From the NCBI GenBank assembly GCA_017537965.1, contig JAFYJV010000018.1:310001-374000 (forward strand): a stretch of DNA of 64,000 nt, given 5' to 3'. The DNA comes from Bacteroidales bacterium. Lineage in GTDB: Bacteria > Bacteroidota > Bacteroidia > Bacteroidales > F082. The notes beneath the pieces were generated by a model that was given only the letters and a program-made list of their open reading frames with translations, made no database searches and was not told where the DNA came from. Positions within the stretch are counted from its first letter, which is position 1; each line of letters opens with the position of its first letter. Shown here one piece after another: positions 9,316-17,760 of the stretch. A program made the translations under genes and the position numbers.

Positions 9316-10194
9316 ATGGAAGCAAACGACATTTTCAAAAAAGTAAAAAAGATCGAGATCAAGACGCGAGGGCTCTCGAACCACATCTTCTCGGGCCAAT
9401 ACCACAGCGCCTTCAAGGGGCGTGGCATGACCTTCAGCGAGGTGCGTGAATATGAGTACGGCGACGACATCCGCAACATCGACTGGAACGTCACCGCCCG
9501 CTTCAACAAGCCCTTCGTCAAGATCTTCGAGGAAGAGCGTGAGATGACAGTCATGCTGCTCATCGACGTGTCGGGCTCCAACGACTTCGGCTCGCGTGAG
9601 CAGTCGAAACGCGACTTGACCGCCGAGCTGGCCGCAGTGTTGGCCTTTTCGGCCATCCAAAACAACGACAAGGTCGGCGTCATCTTCTTCAGCAGCAAGA
9701 TCGAGAAGTTCATCCCGCCCAAGAAAGGCAGCACCCATATCTTGCGCATCATCCGCGAGATCGTTGATTTCAAGCCGGTGGAAAACGGCACCGATATTGG
9801 CGAGGGACTTCGTTTCCTGACTTCGGCCATCAAGCGCCGTACCACAGCCTTCCTGATCTCCGACTTCATGACGGCCAAGGACTTCGAGCAAGAGTTGCGT
9901 ATCGCCGCTAACAAGCACGACCTGGTGGCTTTGCGCATCACCGACCGTCGCGAGATGGAGATCCCCAAGGTGGGCCTTGTGAAGTTCAAGGATGCCGAGA
10001 CAGGCCGCGAGAAGTGGGTGGACACCTCCAGCCGCGCTTGGCACGACGCTTACCAAAAGATGATCATGCAGGAGTCGCTCGCACTGAATAGGCTCTTCAC
10101 CATGCAAGGTATCGATAACACCTTGATCTATACCGATGAGGACTATGTAAAACCTTTGATGCAACTGTTCAAGAAGAGGGAATCGAGACGATGA
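9316..10194 (+). CDS. DUF58 domain protein of the Bat operon
   Basis: A 292-residue protein with the DUF58 core and a VWA-like fold. The G-R-G-M-T-F-S-E-V-R-E-Y family signature is near residues 36-47, D-I-R-N-I-D-W-N follows, and a MIDAS-like D-V-S-G-S appears near residue 78. No signal peptide or membrane helix is evident, so it is probably cytosolic or membrane-peripheral. DUF58 proteins are encoded with MoxR ATPases in many bacteria and are believed to be their partners. The stop overlaps the start of the next gene in ATGA, implying coupled translation. Confidence 0.9.
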   Translation: MEANDIFKKVKKIEIKTRGLSNHIFSGQYHSAFKGRGMTFSEVREYEYGDDIRNIDWNVTARFNKPFVKIFEEEREMTVMLLIDVSGSNDFGSREQSKRDLTAELAAVLAFSAIQNNDKVGVIFFSSKIEKFIPPKKGSTHILRIIREIVDFKPVENGTDIGEGLRFLTSAIKRRTTAFLISDFMTAKDFEQELRIAANKHDLVALRITDRREMEIPKVGLVKFKDAETGREKWVDTSSRAWHDAYQKMIMQESLALNRLFTMQGIDNTLIYTDEDYVKPLMQLFKKRESRR

Positions 10195-11171
10195 AAAGAT
10201 GGATTTTGATGATCGGTTTTGTGTTTGGGCTTATGGCCATGGCTTCGGCGCAACAGGTCGAGGTCGATGCCAAGGTTCAAGACGAATCCGTTGCCGTGGG
10301 CAAGCCTTTCTCACTTGATTTGATGATGAAGGTGCCATACGGTTATTATGTGGAATGGAATGAGTTTGCCACTGACACCTTGTCAGCACAAATTGACATA
10401 CTGAAACGCGGCGACCTGTTGCGCACCGCCGATGCCGACAGCAACATCATCGTGCAACAACAGCTGACGCTGATGACCTTTGACACGGGTTACGTGCAGG
10501 TGCCGTCTGTCGGACTGGTTTATGCCAAGTCTGCCGACAACGGAATGCGCATGAAAGCCTATACGGATCCTTTGCAACTCTATGTCACTACCATCACGGT
10601 GGACACAACACAAGTTTTCCGCCCGATTGTGGAGCCTATCGCACAACCTCTATCCATGAAGGACTTGTTCCCATGGATTTTGGGTGTCCTGCTTCTGGTG
10701 CTGTTGGGATTTGGCGTATGGTTCTTCCTCAAGCGACGTAAGTCGAGGTTGGATGAGAACGGAGAGCCCATCAAAGGTCCAGTGATCCCGCCTTACAACA
10801 AAGCCATTGGTGACCTTGAGAGCCTGAAGCAACAGAAGTTGTGGCAGGTGGGCAAGGTGAAAGAATACTATTCCAGTCTGACGGATATTGCCCGTGAGTA
10901 TATCGAGGGCCAGTTCAAGGTCAACGCCGTGGAGATGACCACGGACACGATCCTTGAAGAGGTCAAGGAATTGCATTTCGATGAAGTGTTGTATGGTAAG
11001 TTGAAAGATACCATGGAGTTGGCTGATTTGGTGAAGTTTGCCAAGTGTTCGACCTCTCCGTTGGAGAACGACAATGCCATGAGCGACATGACCGATTTCG
11101 TGAATGACAGTTATGCCCACTATCAAGCCATGAAGGCCAAGGAAGAGGAGGAGGCTCGTCAACATGTTTGA
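10191..11171 (+). CDS. Bat-operon single-pass membrane protein (BatD/DUF4381-like)
   Basis: A 326-residue protein with a signal peptide (residues 1-20, ending ASA), an extracytoplasmic beta-rich domain of about 140 residues, one transmembrane helix (about 160-182, rich in L, V, G) followed by K-R-R-K, and a cytoplasmic C-terminal helical region. This layout matches the uncharacterised protein normally found between DUF58 and BatA in Bacteroidota, and resembles DUF4381 proteins. Its job is presumably to link the periplasmic surface to the MoxR/VWA machinery; that is inference. It overlaps both neighbours, by 4 bases upstream and 8 bases downstream. Confidence 0.75.
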   Translation: MKRWILMIGFVFGLMAMASAQQVEVDAKVQDESVAVGKPFSLDLMMKVPYGYYVEWNEFATDTLSAQIDILKRGDLLRTADADSNIIVQQQLTLMTFDTGYVQVPSVGLVYAKSADNGMRMKAYTDPLQLYVTTITVDTTQVFRPIVEPIAQPLSMKDLFPWILGVLLLVLLGFGVWFFLKRRKSRLDENGEPIKGPVIPPYNKAIGDLESLKQQKLWQVGKVKEYYSSLTDIAREYIEGQFKVNAVEMTTDTILEEVKELHFDEVLYGKLKDTMELADLVKFAKCSTSPLENDNAMSDMTDFVNDSYAHYQAMKAKEEEEARQHV

Positions 11172-12162
11172 GAATATCACCTTTGCGAATCCCATCTTTT
11201 TGTGGGGATTGTTGATCATTCCTGCGGCCATTGCCTGGTATGTCATTCGGCATAAGAAGCAGGAAGCCTCGGTGCGTTATTCTGACACGACAGGTTTTGA
11301 CGAGTTGCCAAAGAGCTGGAGGGTTTATGCCCGTCATCTTCTTTTTGCGTTGCAGATGGCAGCCTTGGCTTTGCTGTTGGTAGCGATGGCGCGTCCGCAG
11401 AGTTCTTCCACAAGCCAAAAATCCAATATCGAGGGCATTGATATCATCCTGGCACAGGATATTTCGGGCAGTATGCTTGCCCGTGACTTCAAGCCGGACC
11501 GGCTTGAAGCTTCCAAGAAGGTGGCGGCCGACTTTGTCGAAGGCCGTCCAGGCGACCGCATGGGCCTCGTGGTGTTTGCAGGTGAGTCGTTCACCCAAGT
11601 GCCGCTGACTACCGACCATGGGGTGATGCTGAACATGCTCAAGGAGCTCAAGAGCGGCATGATCGACGATGGCACCGCCATCGGCGACGGACTGGCAACA
11701 GCCATCAACCGCTTGAAAGACAGCGAGGCGGTTTCCAAGGTCATTATCTTGTTGACAGACGGCATGAACAACTCGGGTTCAGTCGATCCTTATACGGCTG
11801 CAGAAATGGCCAAGATCTTCGGAATCAGAGTCTATACCATCGGTGTCGGATCATACGGCACGGCGCCCTTCCCCGTGCAAACCATCTTCGGGACGCAGTA
11901 CCAACAGATGAAGGTGGAAATTGACGAGAGGTTGCTCCAGGCCATCGCCAGCAGTTCGGGAGGCAAGTATTTCCGTGCCACATCCAATCAAAAGCTGGAT
12001 GAGATCTATGCTGAGATCGACAAGCTGGAGCGTTCCAAGATAGAGGTGATGGAGTTCAAGCGTCTCCACGAGGAGTTCTATCCTTTGGTTGCTTGGGCCA
12101 TCGTCCTTTTGCTGCTTGAATTCATTTTGCGTAGGACTGTTTTTAGAACGATATCGGAGTAG
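11164..12162 (+). CDS. batA: BatA, membrane VWA-domain protein
   Basis: A 332-residue membrane protein. It has two N-terminal helices (about 10-26 and 58-78), a VWA domain (about 90-290) with the MIDAS D-I-S-G-S near residue 101 and later T-D-G-M-N-N, and a C-terminal helix (about 305-325). The VWA domain should face the cytoplasm, where it could meet MoxR. In Bacteroides fragilis the bat genes are associated with oxygen tolerance, although later genetic work questioned a direct role. The start overlaps the preceding gene by 8 bases, and the stop shares a base with the next frame's opening. Confidence 0.9.
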   Translation: MFENITFANPIFLWGLLIIPAAIAWYVIRHKKQEASVRYSDTTGFDELPKSWRVYARHLLFALQMAALALLLVAMARPQSSSTSQKSNIEGIDIILAQDISGSMLARDFKPDRLEASKKVAADFVEGRPGDRMGLVVFAGESFTQVPLTTDHGVMLNMLKELKSGMIDDGTAIGDGLATAINRLKDSEAVSKVIILLTDGMNNSGSVDPYTAAEMAKIFGIRVYTIGVGSYGTAPFPVQTIFGTQYQQMKVEIDERLLQAIASSSGGKYFRATSNQKLDEIYAEIDKLERSKIEVMEFKRLHEEFYPLVAWAIVLLLLEFILRRTVFRTISE

Positions 12163-12167
12163 TGGTT

Positions 12168-13229
12168 ATGGAAAACGTATTGAGATTTGAACATCCTGAA
12201 TATTTGTATGGGTTGCTGGTTATCCCATTGCTGATCATCCTCTATATCGTGATCCGTCTATGGCAGGACAAGACCTTCAGACGTTTTGCCGACATGGGGA
12301 TGCGTGAGTATTTGGTGCCATTGCGTTCCGGTCGCCGTGGTGTCTTCAAGTTTGTCGTGTTCTTGCTGGTGATTGCCTGCCTTATTTTGGGTCTTGCCAA
12401 TTTGCAGAGCGGCTCCAAGATGGAGGAGGTCAAACGCGAGGGCATTGATCTTTACATTGCCGTGGACGTCTCCAACTCCATGAATGCCCAGGACATAGTG
12501 CCTAGCCGTTTGGATCGCTCGAAACAAGCCATCAACAATCTTATAGGCAGGCTTCAAGGCGATCGTTTGGGCGTGATTGTCTTTGCGGAAAAGGCTTTCG
12601 TTCAGTTGCCCATCACAACGGATTATGCAGCAGCCAAGATGTTCTTGGCTTCGGTCAGTACAAGCAGTGTGGCTTCACAAGGCACCGCCATCGGTGAGGC
12701 CATCAATCTGGCTGTGAAATCGTTCAACGACGACGAACGGAGCAAGGCTATCATCATCATCTCTGATGGTGAGGACCATGAGAACGAAGCCGCCATGGAA
12801 GCAGCACGTGAGGCTTCCAAGAAAGGCATCCGCATCTATACCATCGGCATGGGACTCCCCGATGGCGCACCCATACCAGAATACAACCAGTATGGAAGAA
12901 TGCTGGGTTATAAAAAAGACAAAAGCGGCAACACCATTGTCACCCGCCTTGATGAAGAGATGTTGCGCCGCATCGCCGATGCCGGTGACGGACTCTATGT
13001 CAGGGCAAGCAACTCCAACGTGGGCTTGGAAAAGATCTATGACGACATCTCTAAGATGGACAAGACTGAGATCGATACCAAGGTGTTCACCGACTATGAG
13101 GACCGTTATCAATGGTTTGTCGGCGCTGCCATTGTCTTGTTGCTGATCGTTATTTTCATGTCATCGGGCAAAAAAGCCTGGGAGACGAGATTCAGTATTT
13201 TTGAAAGGAAAGGGGAGAGCCATGAATAA
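12168..13229 (+). CDS. batB: BatB, membrane VWA-domain protein
   Basis: A paralogue of BatA with 353 residues. Two N-terminal helices are followed by a VWA domain with the MIDAS D-V-S-N-S near residue 97 and S-D-G-E-D-H near 195, then a C-terminal helix near 310-330. The frame opens with a GTG at 12162, but the ATG at 12168 gives MENVLRFEHPEYLYGLLV, matching the family start. It probably forms a complex with BatA and the TPR proteins BatC and BatE. The end overlaps batC by 8 bases. Confidence 0.9.
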   Translation: MENVLRFEHPEYLYGLLVIPLLIILYIVIRLWQDKTFRRFADMGMREYLVPLRSGRRGVFKFVVFLLVIACLILGLANLQSGSKMEEVKREGIDLYIAVDVSNSMNAQDIVPSRLDRSKQAINNLIGRLQGDRLGVIVFAEKAFVQLPITTDYAAAKMFLASVSTSSVASQGTAIGEAINLAVKSFNDDERSKAIIIISDGEDHENEAAMEAAREASKKGIRIYTIGMGLPDGAPIPEYNQYGRMLGYKKDKSGNTIVTRLDEEMLRRIADAGDGLYVRASNSNVGLEKIYDDISKMDKTEIDTKVFTDYEDRYQWFVGAAIVLLLIVIFMSSGKKAWETRFSIFERKGESHE

Positions 13230-14850
13230 GAAGCTTTTGGTAGTGATATTGCTGCTTGCGACTGTCACGTTGTCGGCCCAGACGGTTGAGAAACAGATTC
13301 GAAAAGGGAACCGACAGTATCGGAAAGGCAACTATTCGGAAGCCGAGGTGCAATATAGGAAGGCGTTGGATGCCAAGCCGATGAGTGCGGAGGCACAGTT
13401 CAATCTGGGAGATGCGTTGTATCGTCAAGAGAACTATAAGGACGCCATGGACGCTTTCCAGAAAGTGCTGGAGATGACTCCGGATACCAAGTTGAAATCC
13501 CAAGCCGTCTTTAACATGGGCAACTGTCTTCTGGAACAGGAGAAGTATTATGATGCCTTCAATACCTATAAAATTGCAATCAAATTCAATCCAGAAAACA
13601 AGGATGCCCTGTACAATCTGGAGTATTGCAGGGCACATTTGGTGAAGAGCCATGTGTGGGTCAACCCGCAGATTCCCCATGGCATGGTCGAGGCCAGTGA
13701 GTCGATGGCATTCAATGGCCAGATGGTGACATTGACATCGAAAGCTGAAGGGGAATATGCCTTGTCGCAGTATGTGGTGGTGAAAGCCGACGACCAACAG
13801 GTGACTGTTCCTGTAAGCGGCAGCCGTTTCGAGATGCCGAAGTTCGACGTGATTGTCACGGGTGAGTTCAAGCCACTGCGTACCATTACCATTGACCAAA
13901 AGATAGCCCATGGCAAGATTTCTGCTGATCGCAAAAAGGCCGTTGAGGGTCAGCAGGTGACCCTTCATGCCCAGCCTGATCCGAAGTATATGGTCGATGC
14001 CTATTTTGTCACAAAGACGGGCAACCCTCAAGACACGGTGCCGGTAAACGACACGGTGTTCCAAATGCCGGACTTCGATGTCACCGTGTCGGCTAGGTTT
14101 AGGACGGCCCTCCGTGTCCAGGTGGATTCAACGGAGCATGGACAGATTCAAGTGACTGATTCATTGGCGTTGCCTGGCCAGAATATCGGGGTGATCGTTA
14201 AGCCTGATGCCGGCTATCAATTGAACGAGCTCTATGTGGTGAGCGACAAGGATCCGTCAACAACGGCGCCAGTCTCTGACCTGAACGTTTTCCAAATGTT
14301 GGACGACGATGTCACCGTAAAGGCTTCTTTCGTGGAGGCACAAGAATATTATAAGGTGCTGCCGGACACTTTGGTCGAAGGCGGCCATGTATTGCTGGAT
14401 GTTGAGAAGGCTACACGGGGAGAGACGGTGACGCTTCGTAACGCACCGGAACCAGGATACCAATTCAAGGAATACAAGATCTGTCAGTTGACTGACACTG
14501 CCGTGCAGGTTCAACCTTTGGGCAACTTCTTTACCATGCCGGGCTTCGACGTGATGGTTAGCGCGGTCTTCGAGAAGCAAGAAGGTGAGAACCAGGATCA
14601 ACAGCAAAATCAACAGGATCAGCAACAGGAACAACAGGATCAGCAAGATCAACAACAGGATCAGGATCAACAGAATCAACAGGATCAACAACAGCAGCAA
14701 CAGCAACAACAGAATCCTCAAGATATGTCGAAGGATGATGCACAGCGGATGTTGGATGCTTTGGAGAACCAGGAGAAGAAGACCATGGAAAAGGTGAACG
14801 AACAGAAGATCCGGACCCAACCAAAACGGAAAACGGATAAAGATTGGTAA
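13222..14850 (+). CDS. batC: BatC TPR protein with four inserted InlB-type B-repeats
   Basis: A 542-residue exported protein. In order: signal peptide (1-20); TPR units (about 24-135); four repeats of about 75-80 residues (about 145-222, 223-300, 301-378, 379-452), each built as h-G-x-I, G-Q-x-V-T, a G-Y or K-Y turn, and closing F-x-M-P-x-F-D-V-x-V-x-A-x-F; a Q/D-rich tract (about 455-500); and the usual BatC tail ending K-D-W. The closing motif is that of divergent InlB B-repeat (Flg_new_2-like) modules. A standard BatC is roughly half this size and goes straight from TPRs to the Q-rich tail, so the block looks inserted. The ATG at 13222 overlaps the batB end. Confidence 0.85.
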   Translation: MNKKLLVVILLLATVTLSAQTVEKQIRKGNRQYRKGNYSEAEVQYRKALDAKPMSAEAQFNLGDALYRQENYKDAMDAFQKVLEMTPDTKLKSQAVFNMGNCLLEQEKYYDAFNTYKIAIKFNPENKDALYNLEYCRAHLVKSHVWVNPQIPHGMVEASESMAFNGQMVTLTSKAEGEYALSQYVVVKADDQQVTVPVSGSRFEMPKFDVIVTGEFKPLRTITIDQKIAHGKISADRKKAVEGQQVTLHAQPDPKYMVDAYFVTKTGNPQDTVPVNDTVFQMPDFDVTVSARFRTALRVQVDSTEHGQIQVTDSLALPGQNIGVIVKPDAGYQLNELYVVSDKDPSTTAPVSDLNVFQMLDDDVTVKASFVEAQEYYKVLPDTLVEGGHVLLDVEKATRGETVTLRNAPEPGYQFKEYKICQLTDTAVQVQPLGNFFTMPGFDVMVSAVFEKQEGENQDQQQNQQDQQQEQQDQQDQQQDQDQQNQQDQQQQQQQQQNPQDMSKDDAQRMLDALENQEKKTMEKVNEQKIRTQPKRKTDKDW

Positions 14851-14883
14851 TAGAAGATAGAAGACAGGAGTTAGAAGCAAGAA
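14849..14883 (+). repeat. Heptamer array E (five units) between batC and batD
   Basis: Five period-7 units such as GATAGAA and GCAAGAA begin in the batC stop codon and end 8 bases before the batD ATG at 14892. This is the only sizeable spacer among the overlapping batA-batE genes apart from 16764-16803, which is also repetitive. Confidence 0.75.
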
Positions 14884-14891
14884 GTTTGTAT

Positions 14892-16763
14892 ATGAAGAGA
14901 ATAAGTATTATCGGAATAATCATCGCCTTGTTGACGCAGGTGGCGGTATTCGCCCAAGACGCTAGCATCAAGGTGTCAGTCAAGAAACAGGTGTCGGTAG
15001 GCGAGCAGTTCCGCATCGCCTTTGAGGCGAATGCGGAAGGGAAGAAATTCGTGGCTCCTTCATTTGAGGGTTTTACGGTTGTGGGCGGTCCCTTCAACTC
15101 GTCCAGTTCGAGTGTACAGATCGTAAACGGCTCTATGAGCCGCACCGTAAGCAACACCTATTCTTATGTGCTTCGCGCTGAGCGAGAGGGAACTTTCACC
15201 ATTGGTTCGGCCACGTATGTAGTGGATGGCAACGAGGTGCAAAGTGAGCCGTGTCAGATCACCGTTGTCGCCGGTTCAGCAGATCCGGATCCTGTGGCGC
15301 AAGGTGGACAACAGGGCGGACAACAGGGCGCTTCTGGAAGACAGCAAAACACCAACGACCCTCAAGTGAGCGGGAAGGACCTGTTTCTGAAAGTGATCCC
15401 CTCCAAGCGTTCGGCCTACGTAGGTGAGCCGGTAGTGCTTACCTATAAGATATACACGAGGTTGCCCGTCTCGCAGCTTTCAGTGTCGAAGATGCCCTCG
15501 TATGGTGGCTTCTGGATGAAGGAGGTCAACGACAATAATGCTCTTCGTCAGTCATCGGAGGTGGTTAACGGTATCGAATACTCCACTGCTGAAGTCAAAA
15601 AAGTGGTGGTCATTCCGCAGAAGTCGGGCAAACTCACCATAGAGCCCATGGGCATTGAATGCATTGCACAGATCCAGACCCAGCGGGAGCCGCGTCGCAG
15701 TAACGATCCGTTTGACATCTTCTTTAACGACCCGTTCTTTAATCGCAGCTACACCAACGTTCAGAAGAATGTGGAGACGGCGCCTATCACCATGGATGTC
15801 AAGAACCTTCCGATGGATGGTAAGCCGCTTAGCTTCTCGGGCGCGGTGGGCAATTACAATTTCTCGGCTTCTATTGACCGTAATGAGTTGAGCACCAATG
15901 AGGCAGCTACTTTAACCATTACGGTATCAGGGAATGGCAACTTGGAACTCCTCAACCTTCCCGAGCCTGTGTTCCCGCCCGATTTCGAAGTTTACGATCC
16001 CAAGATCACCTCTTCTGTTGACGCTAACAGTCAGGGTATGAATGGCACCAAGAAGGCGGAGTATCTAATCATTCCACGCAGAGCTGGCGACTTTAGTATC
16101 CCAGCGATTGAATTCTCGTACTTCAATCCCTCCAAAGGGACCTATTCCACGTTGTGTTCCCAGCAGATGGATCTCCATGTAGAAAGAGGCGCTGGCGGCG
16201 AGTCCAACGAAGGCGGAGTCTTCGCTTCCAACCAGGAAGGCATCAAGTATCTTGGCAGTGACATACGGCATATCATGGCCAACGGGAGATTGAAGCCGAC
16301 AAACACTCATTTCTTTGCGTCCATCCCCTATTTCATCATGTTGACGGCATTGTTCCTGCTCTTCATAGTAGCATCAATACTTGTCAAGAAACGCCGCCAG
16401 TATAAACAGGATGTGGTTCTTGTGCGCAACCGTCAGGCGACCAAGGTGGCGAAAGGAAGGCTGAAAAATGCCTTCAAGTATCTGAAAGACAATGATCAGA
16501 ACCATTATTATGAGGAGATGTCGCAGGCACTTTGGGGATACATATCCGATAAGCTTGGCATTGAACGTTCTGTGCTGTCCATGGATACTGTGAAGTCCGC
16601 CATGACGGAGAAGGGTATTGATGAGGCGTTGGCCAACCAGTTTGTCGATACCCTGAACACGTGTGAATTCGCCCGTTTCGCACCGGGAGATGCCACCGCC
16701 AAGATGGAAGACCTTTATCATAAAGGGTTGGATGTCATTATGAAAGTGGAGAAGACCATTTGA
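14892..16763 (+). CDS. batD: BatD, oxygen-tolerance-type membrane protein
   Basis: A 623-residue protein of the BatD family. The signal peptide is MKRISIIGIIIALLTQVAVFAQ, followed by several extracytoplasmic beta-sandwich domains (about 25-460), a G-Q-rich linker (about 138-155, with repeated G-G-Q-Q-G), and one transmembrane helix (about 480-502). The cytoplasmic tail of about 120 residues includes Y-E-E-M-S-Q-A-L-W-G-Y, typical of the family. It likely anchors the BatA-B-C-E assembly on the periplasmic side. The ATG at 14892 is preferred over an in-frame start at 14844 that would lie within batC and the repeat. Confidence 0.9.
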   Translation: MKRISIIGIIIALLTQVAVFAQDASIKVSVKKQVSVGEQFRIAFEANAEGKKFVAPSFEGFTVVGGPFNSSSSSVQIVNGSMSRTVSNTYSYVLRAEREGTFTIGSATYVVDGNEVQSEPCQITVVAGSADPDPVAQGGQQGGQQGASGRQQNTNDPQVSGKDLFLKVIPSKRSAYVGEPVVLTYKIYTRLPVSQLSVSKMPSYGGFWMKEVNDNNALRQSSEVVNGIEYSTAEVKKVVVIPQKSGKLTIEPMGIECIAQIQTQREPRRSNDPFDIFFNDPFFNRSYTNVQKNVETAPITMDVKNLPMDGKPLSFSGAVGNYNFSASIDRNELSTNEAATLTITVSGNGNLELLNLPEPVFPPDFEVYDPKITSSVDANSQGMNGTKKAEYLIIPRRAGDFSIPAIEFSYFNPSKGTYSTLCSQQMDLHVERGAGGESNEGGVFASNQEGIKYLGSDIRHIMANGRLKPTNTHFFASIPYFIMLTALFLLFIVASILVKKRRQYKQDVVLVRNRQATKVAKGRLKNAFKYLKDNDQNHYYEEMSQALWGYISDKLGIERSVLSMDTVKSAMTEKGIDEALANQFVDTLNTCEFARFAPGDATAKMEDLYHKGLDVIMKVEKTI

Positions 16764-16767
16764 TTTT

Positions 16768-16795
16768 GGAATTGGAATTAAGAAATAAAAAGATA
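16768..16795 (+). repeat. Heptamer array F (four units) between batD and batE
   Basis: Four imperfect period-7 units (GGAATTG, GAATTAA, GAAATAA, AAAGATA) fill the spacer ahead of batE. This is more degenerate than arrays B, E and M. Confidence 0.5.
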
Positions 16796-16803
16796 GTGAT
16801 ATT

Positions 16804-17580
16804 ATGAAAAGGATAATGAAGGCAATTGTGTTGCTGGTACTACTTGGCATGTCGGGGTTGTGTGCGTCGCAGGCTTTCGCCAACTCGGAAAAGACTTGGT
16901 TTGAAGAGGCGAATGCAGCCTATAACGATGGCGACTACGAACAGGCGCTTGTCAAATATAGTCAAGTACTGGATCTTGGCCTGGAGTCGGCCCCGTTATA
17001 TTATAACATGGGTAATGCCTATTACAAGATGAAGGACTATCCCCATGCGATCCTTTATTATGAGAAAGCGTTGAAGCTGGATCCGGGCAACGAGGACATC
17101 AGGACGAACCTTGACATTGCCAATATGGCCATTGTGGATAAGATAGAACGTATTCCCCAGCACTTCATTTCTCGCTGGTGGAATGGACTGAAATCGTTGT
17201 TTTCTGTTGACGGTTGGGCATGGGTGAGCGTGATCTCGTTTGCGTTGGTGTTGCTTTGTCTGTTCATGTTTCTGTTGGCTCGTAGGACGGGATGGCGCAA
17301 GGTGGGTTTCTTCATGGGGCTGCCGATGCTTGCCGTGATGGTTCTTTCCATTGTATTCGCCATAGGGAAGTACCGTGATGTGAACACCCAGGACAAGGCC
17401 ATTGTGATGACTCCCACTGTTACCGTAAAGAGTTCTCCGAGCGTGTCAAGTGTGGACTTGTTCGTGCTTCATGAGGGCACCAAGGTGAGGATCCTTGACA
17501 CAGCCAAGGACTGGAACAAAATCAGAATCGCCGATGGCAGTGTGGGATGGATTCAGATGAAGGACGTAACTGCTTTCTGA
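16804..17580 (+). CDS. batE: BatE, TPR and SH3-like membrane protein
   Basis: A 258-residue protein with a signal peptide or anchor (1-26, ending AFA), two TPR units (about 30-105), two transmembrane helices (about 135-155 and 165-185), and a C-terminal SH3-like domain (about 195-258) with V-K-S-S-P-S and G-W-I-Q-M-K. That architecture is diagnostic of BatE. It closes the operon: a strong hairpin terminator follows 65 bases after the stop. The SH3 domain may bind a cell-wall ligand or another Bat subunit. Confidence 0.9.
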   Translation: MKRIMKAIVLLVLLGMSGLCASQAFANSEKTWFEEANAAYNDGDYEQALVKYSQVLDLGLESAPLYYNMGNAYYKMKDYPHAILYYEKALKLDPGNEDIRTNLDIANMAIVDKIERIPQHFISRWWNGLKSLFSVDGWAWVSVISFALVLLCLFMFLLARRTGWRKVGFFMGLPMLAVMVLSIVFAIGKYRDVNTQDKAIVMTPTVTVKSSPSVSSVDLFVLHEGTKVRILDTAKDWNKIRIADGSVGWIQMKDVTAF

Positions 17581-17645
17581 GTTGGAGAGGTTCTTGAGCC
17601 TTCCGTTAATAAAATCACTGAAATCTTCTTTTTTTAGCAAAAAAA

Positions 17646-17682
17646 ATTCTTCCAAAGTATTTTTCTTTGGAAGAATGTTTTA
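17646..17682 (+). terminator. Rho-independent terminator of the Bat operon
   Basis: A perfect 12-base stem (ATTCTTCCAAAG with its complement, loop TATTTTT) is followed by GTTTTAT and preceded by an A-tract, so it could also work on the other strand. It overlaps the upstream edge of the next gene's promoter. Confidence 0.8.
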
Positions 17683-17688
17683 TATTTG
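17681..17688 (+). promoter_or_regulatory. Probable -7 box of the 982-residue T9SS protein gene
   Basis: TATATTTG matches TAnnTTTG, 73 bases before the ATG at 17761 and directly after the Bat terminator. Confidence 0.55.
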
Positions 17689-17760
17689 CAGACTAATACT
17701 TAATAGAGTAAAATCCATTGTTAGTAGTAACGATCTGAAATTCAATCAAAATTACGTAAT

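Noticed and set aside
14585-14797. Simple-repeat tract as a stand-alone microsatellite
   Set aside because: It is the Q/D/N-rich segment normal for BatC and is in frame throughout.
14257-14880. 207-codon L/I-rich frame antisense to the batC tail, resembling a membrane protein
   Set aside because: The leucine runs are the reverse reading of the CAA/CAG glutamine tract of BatC.
17646-17682. Inverted repeat as an insertion-sequence end
   Set aside because: No transposase or second end is present, and a T-rich tail marks it as the Bat-operon terminator.
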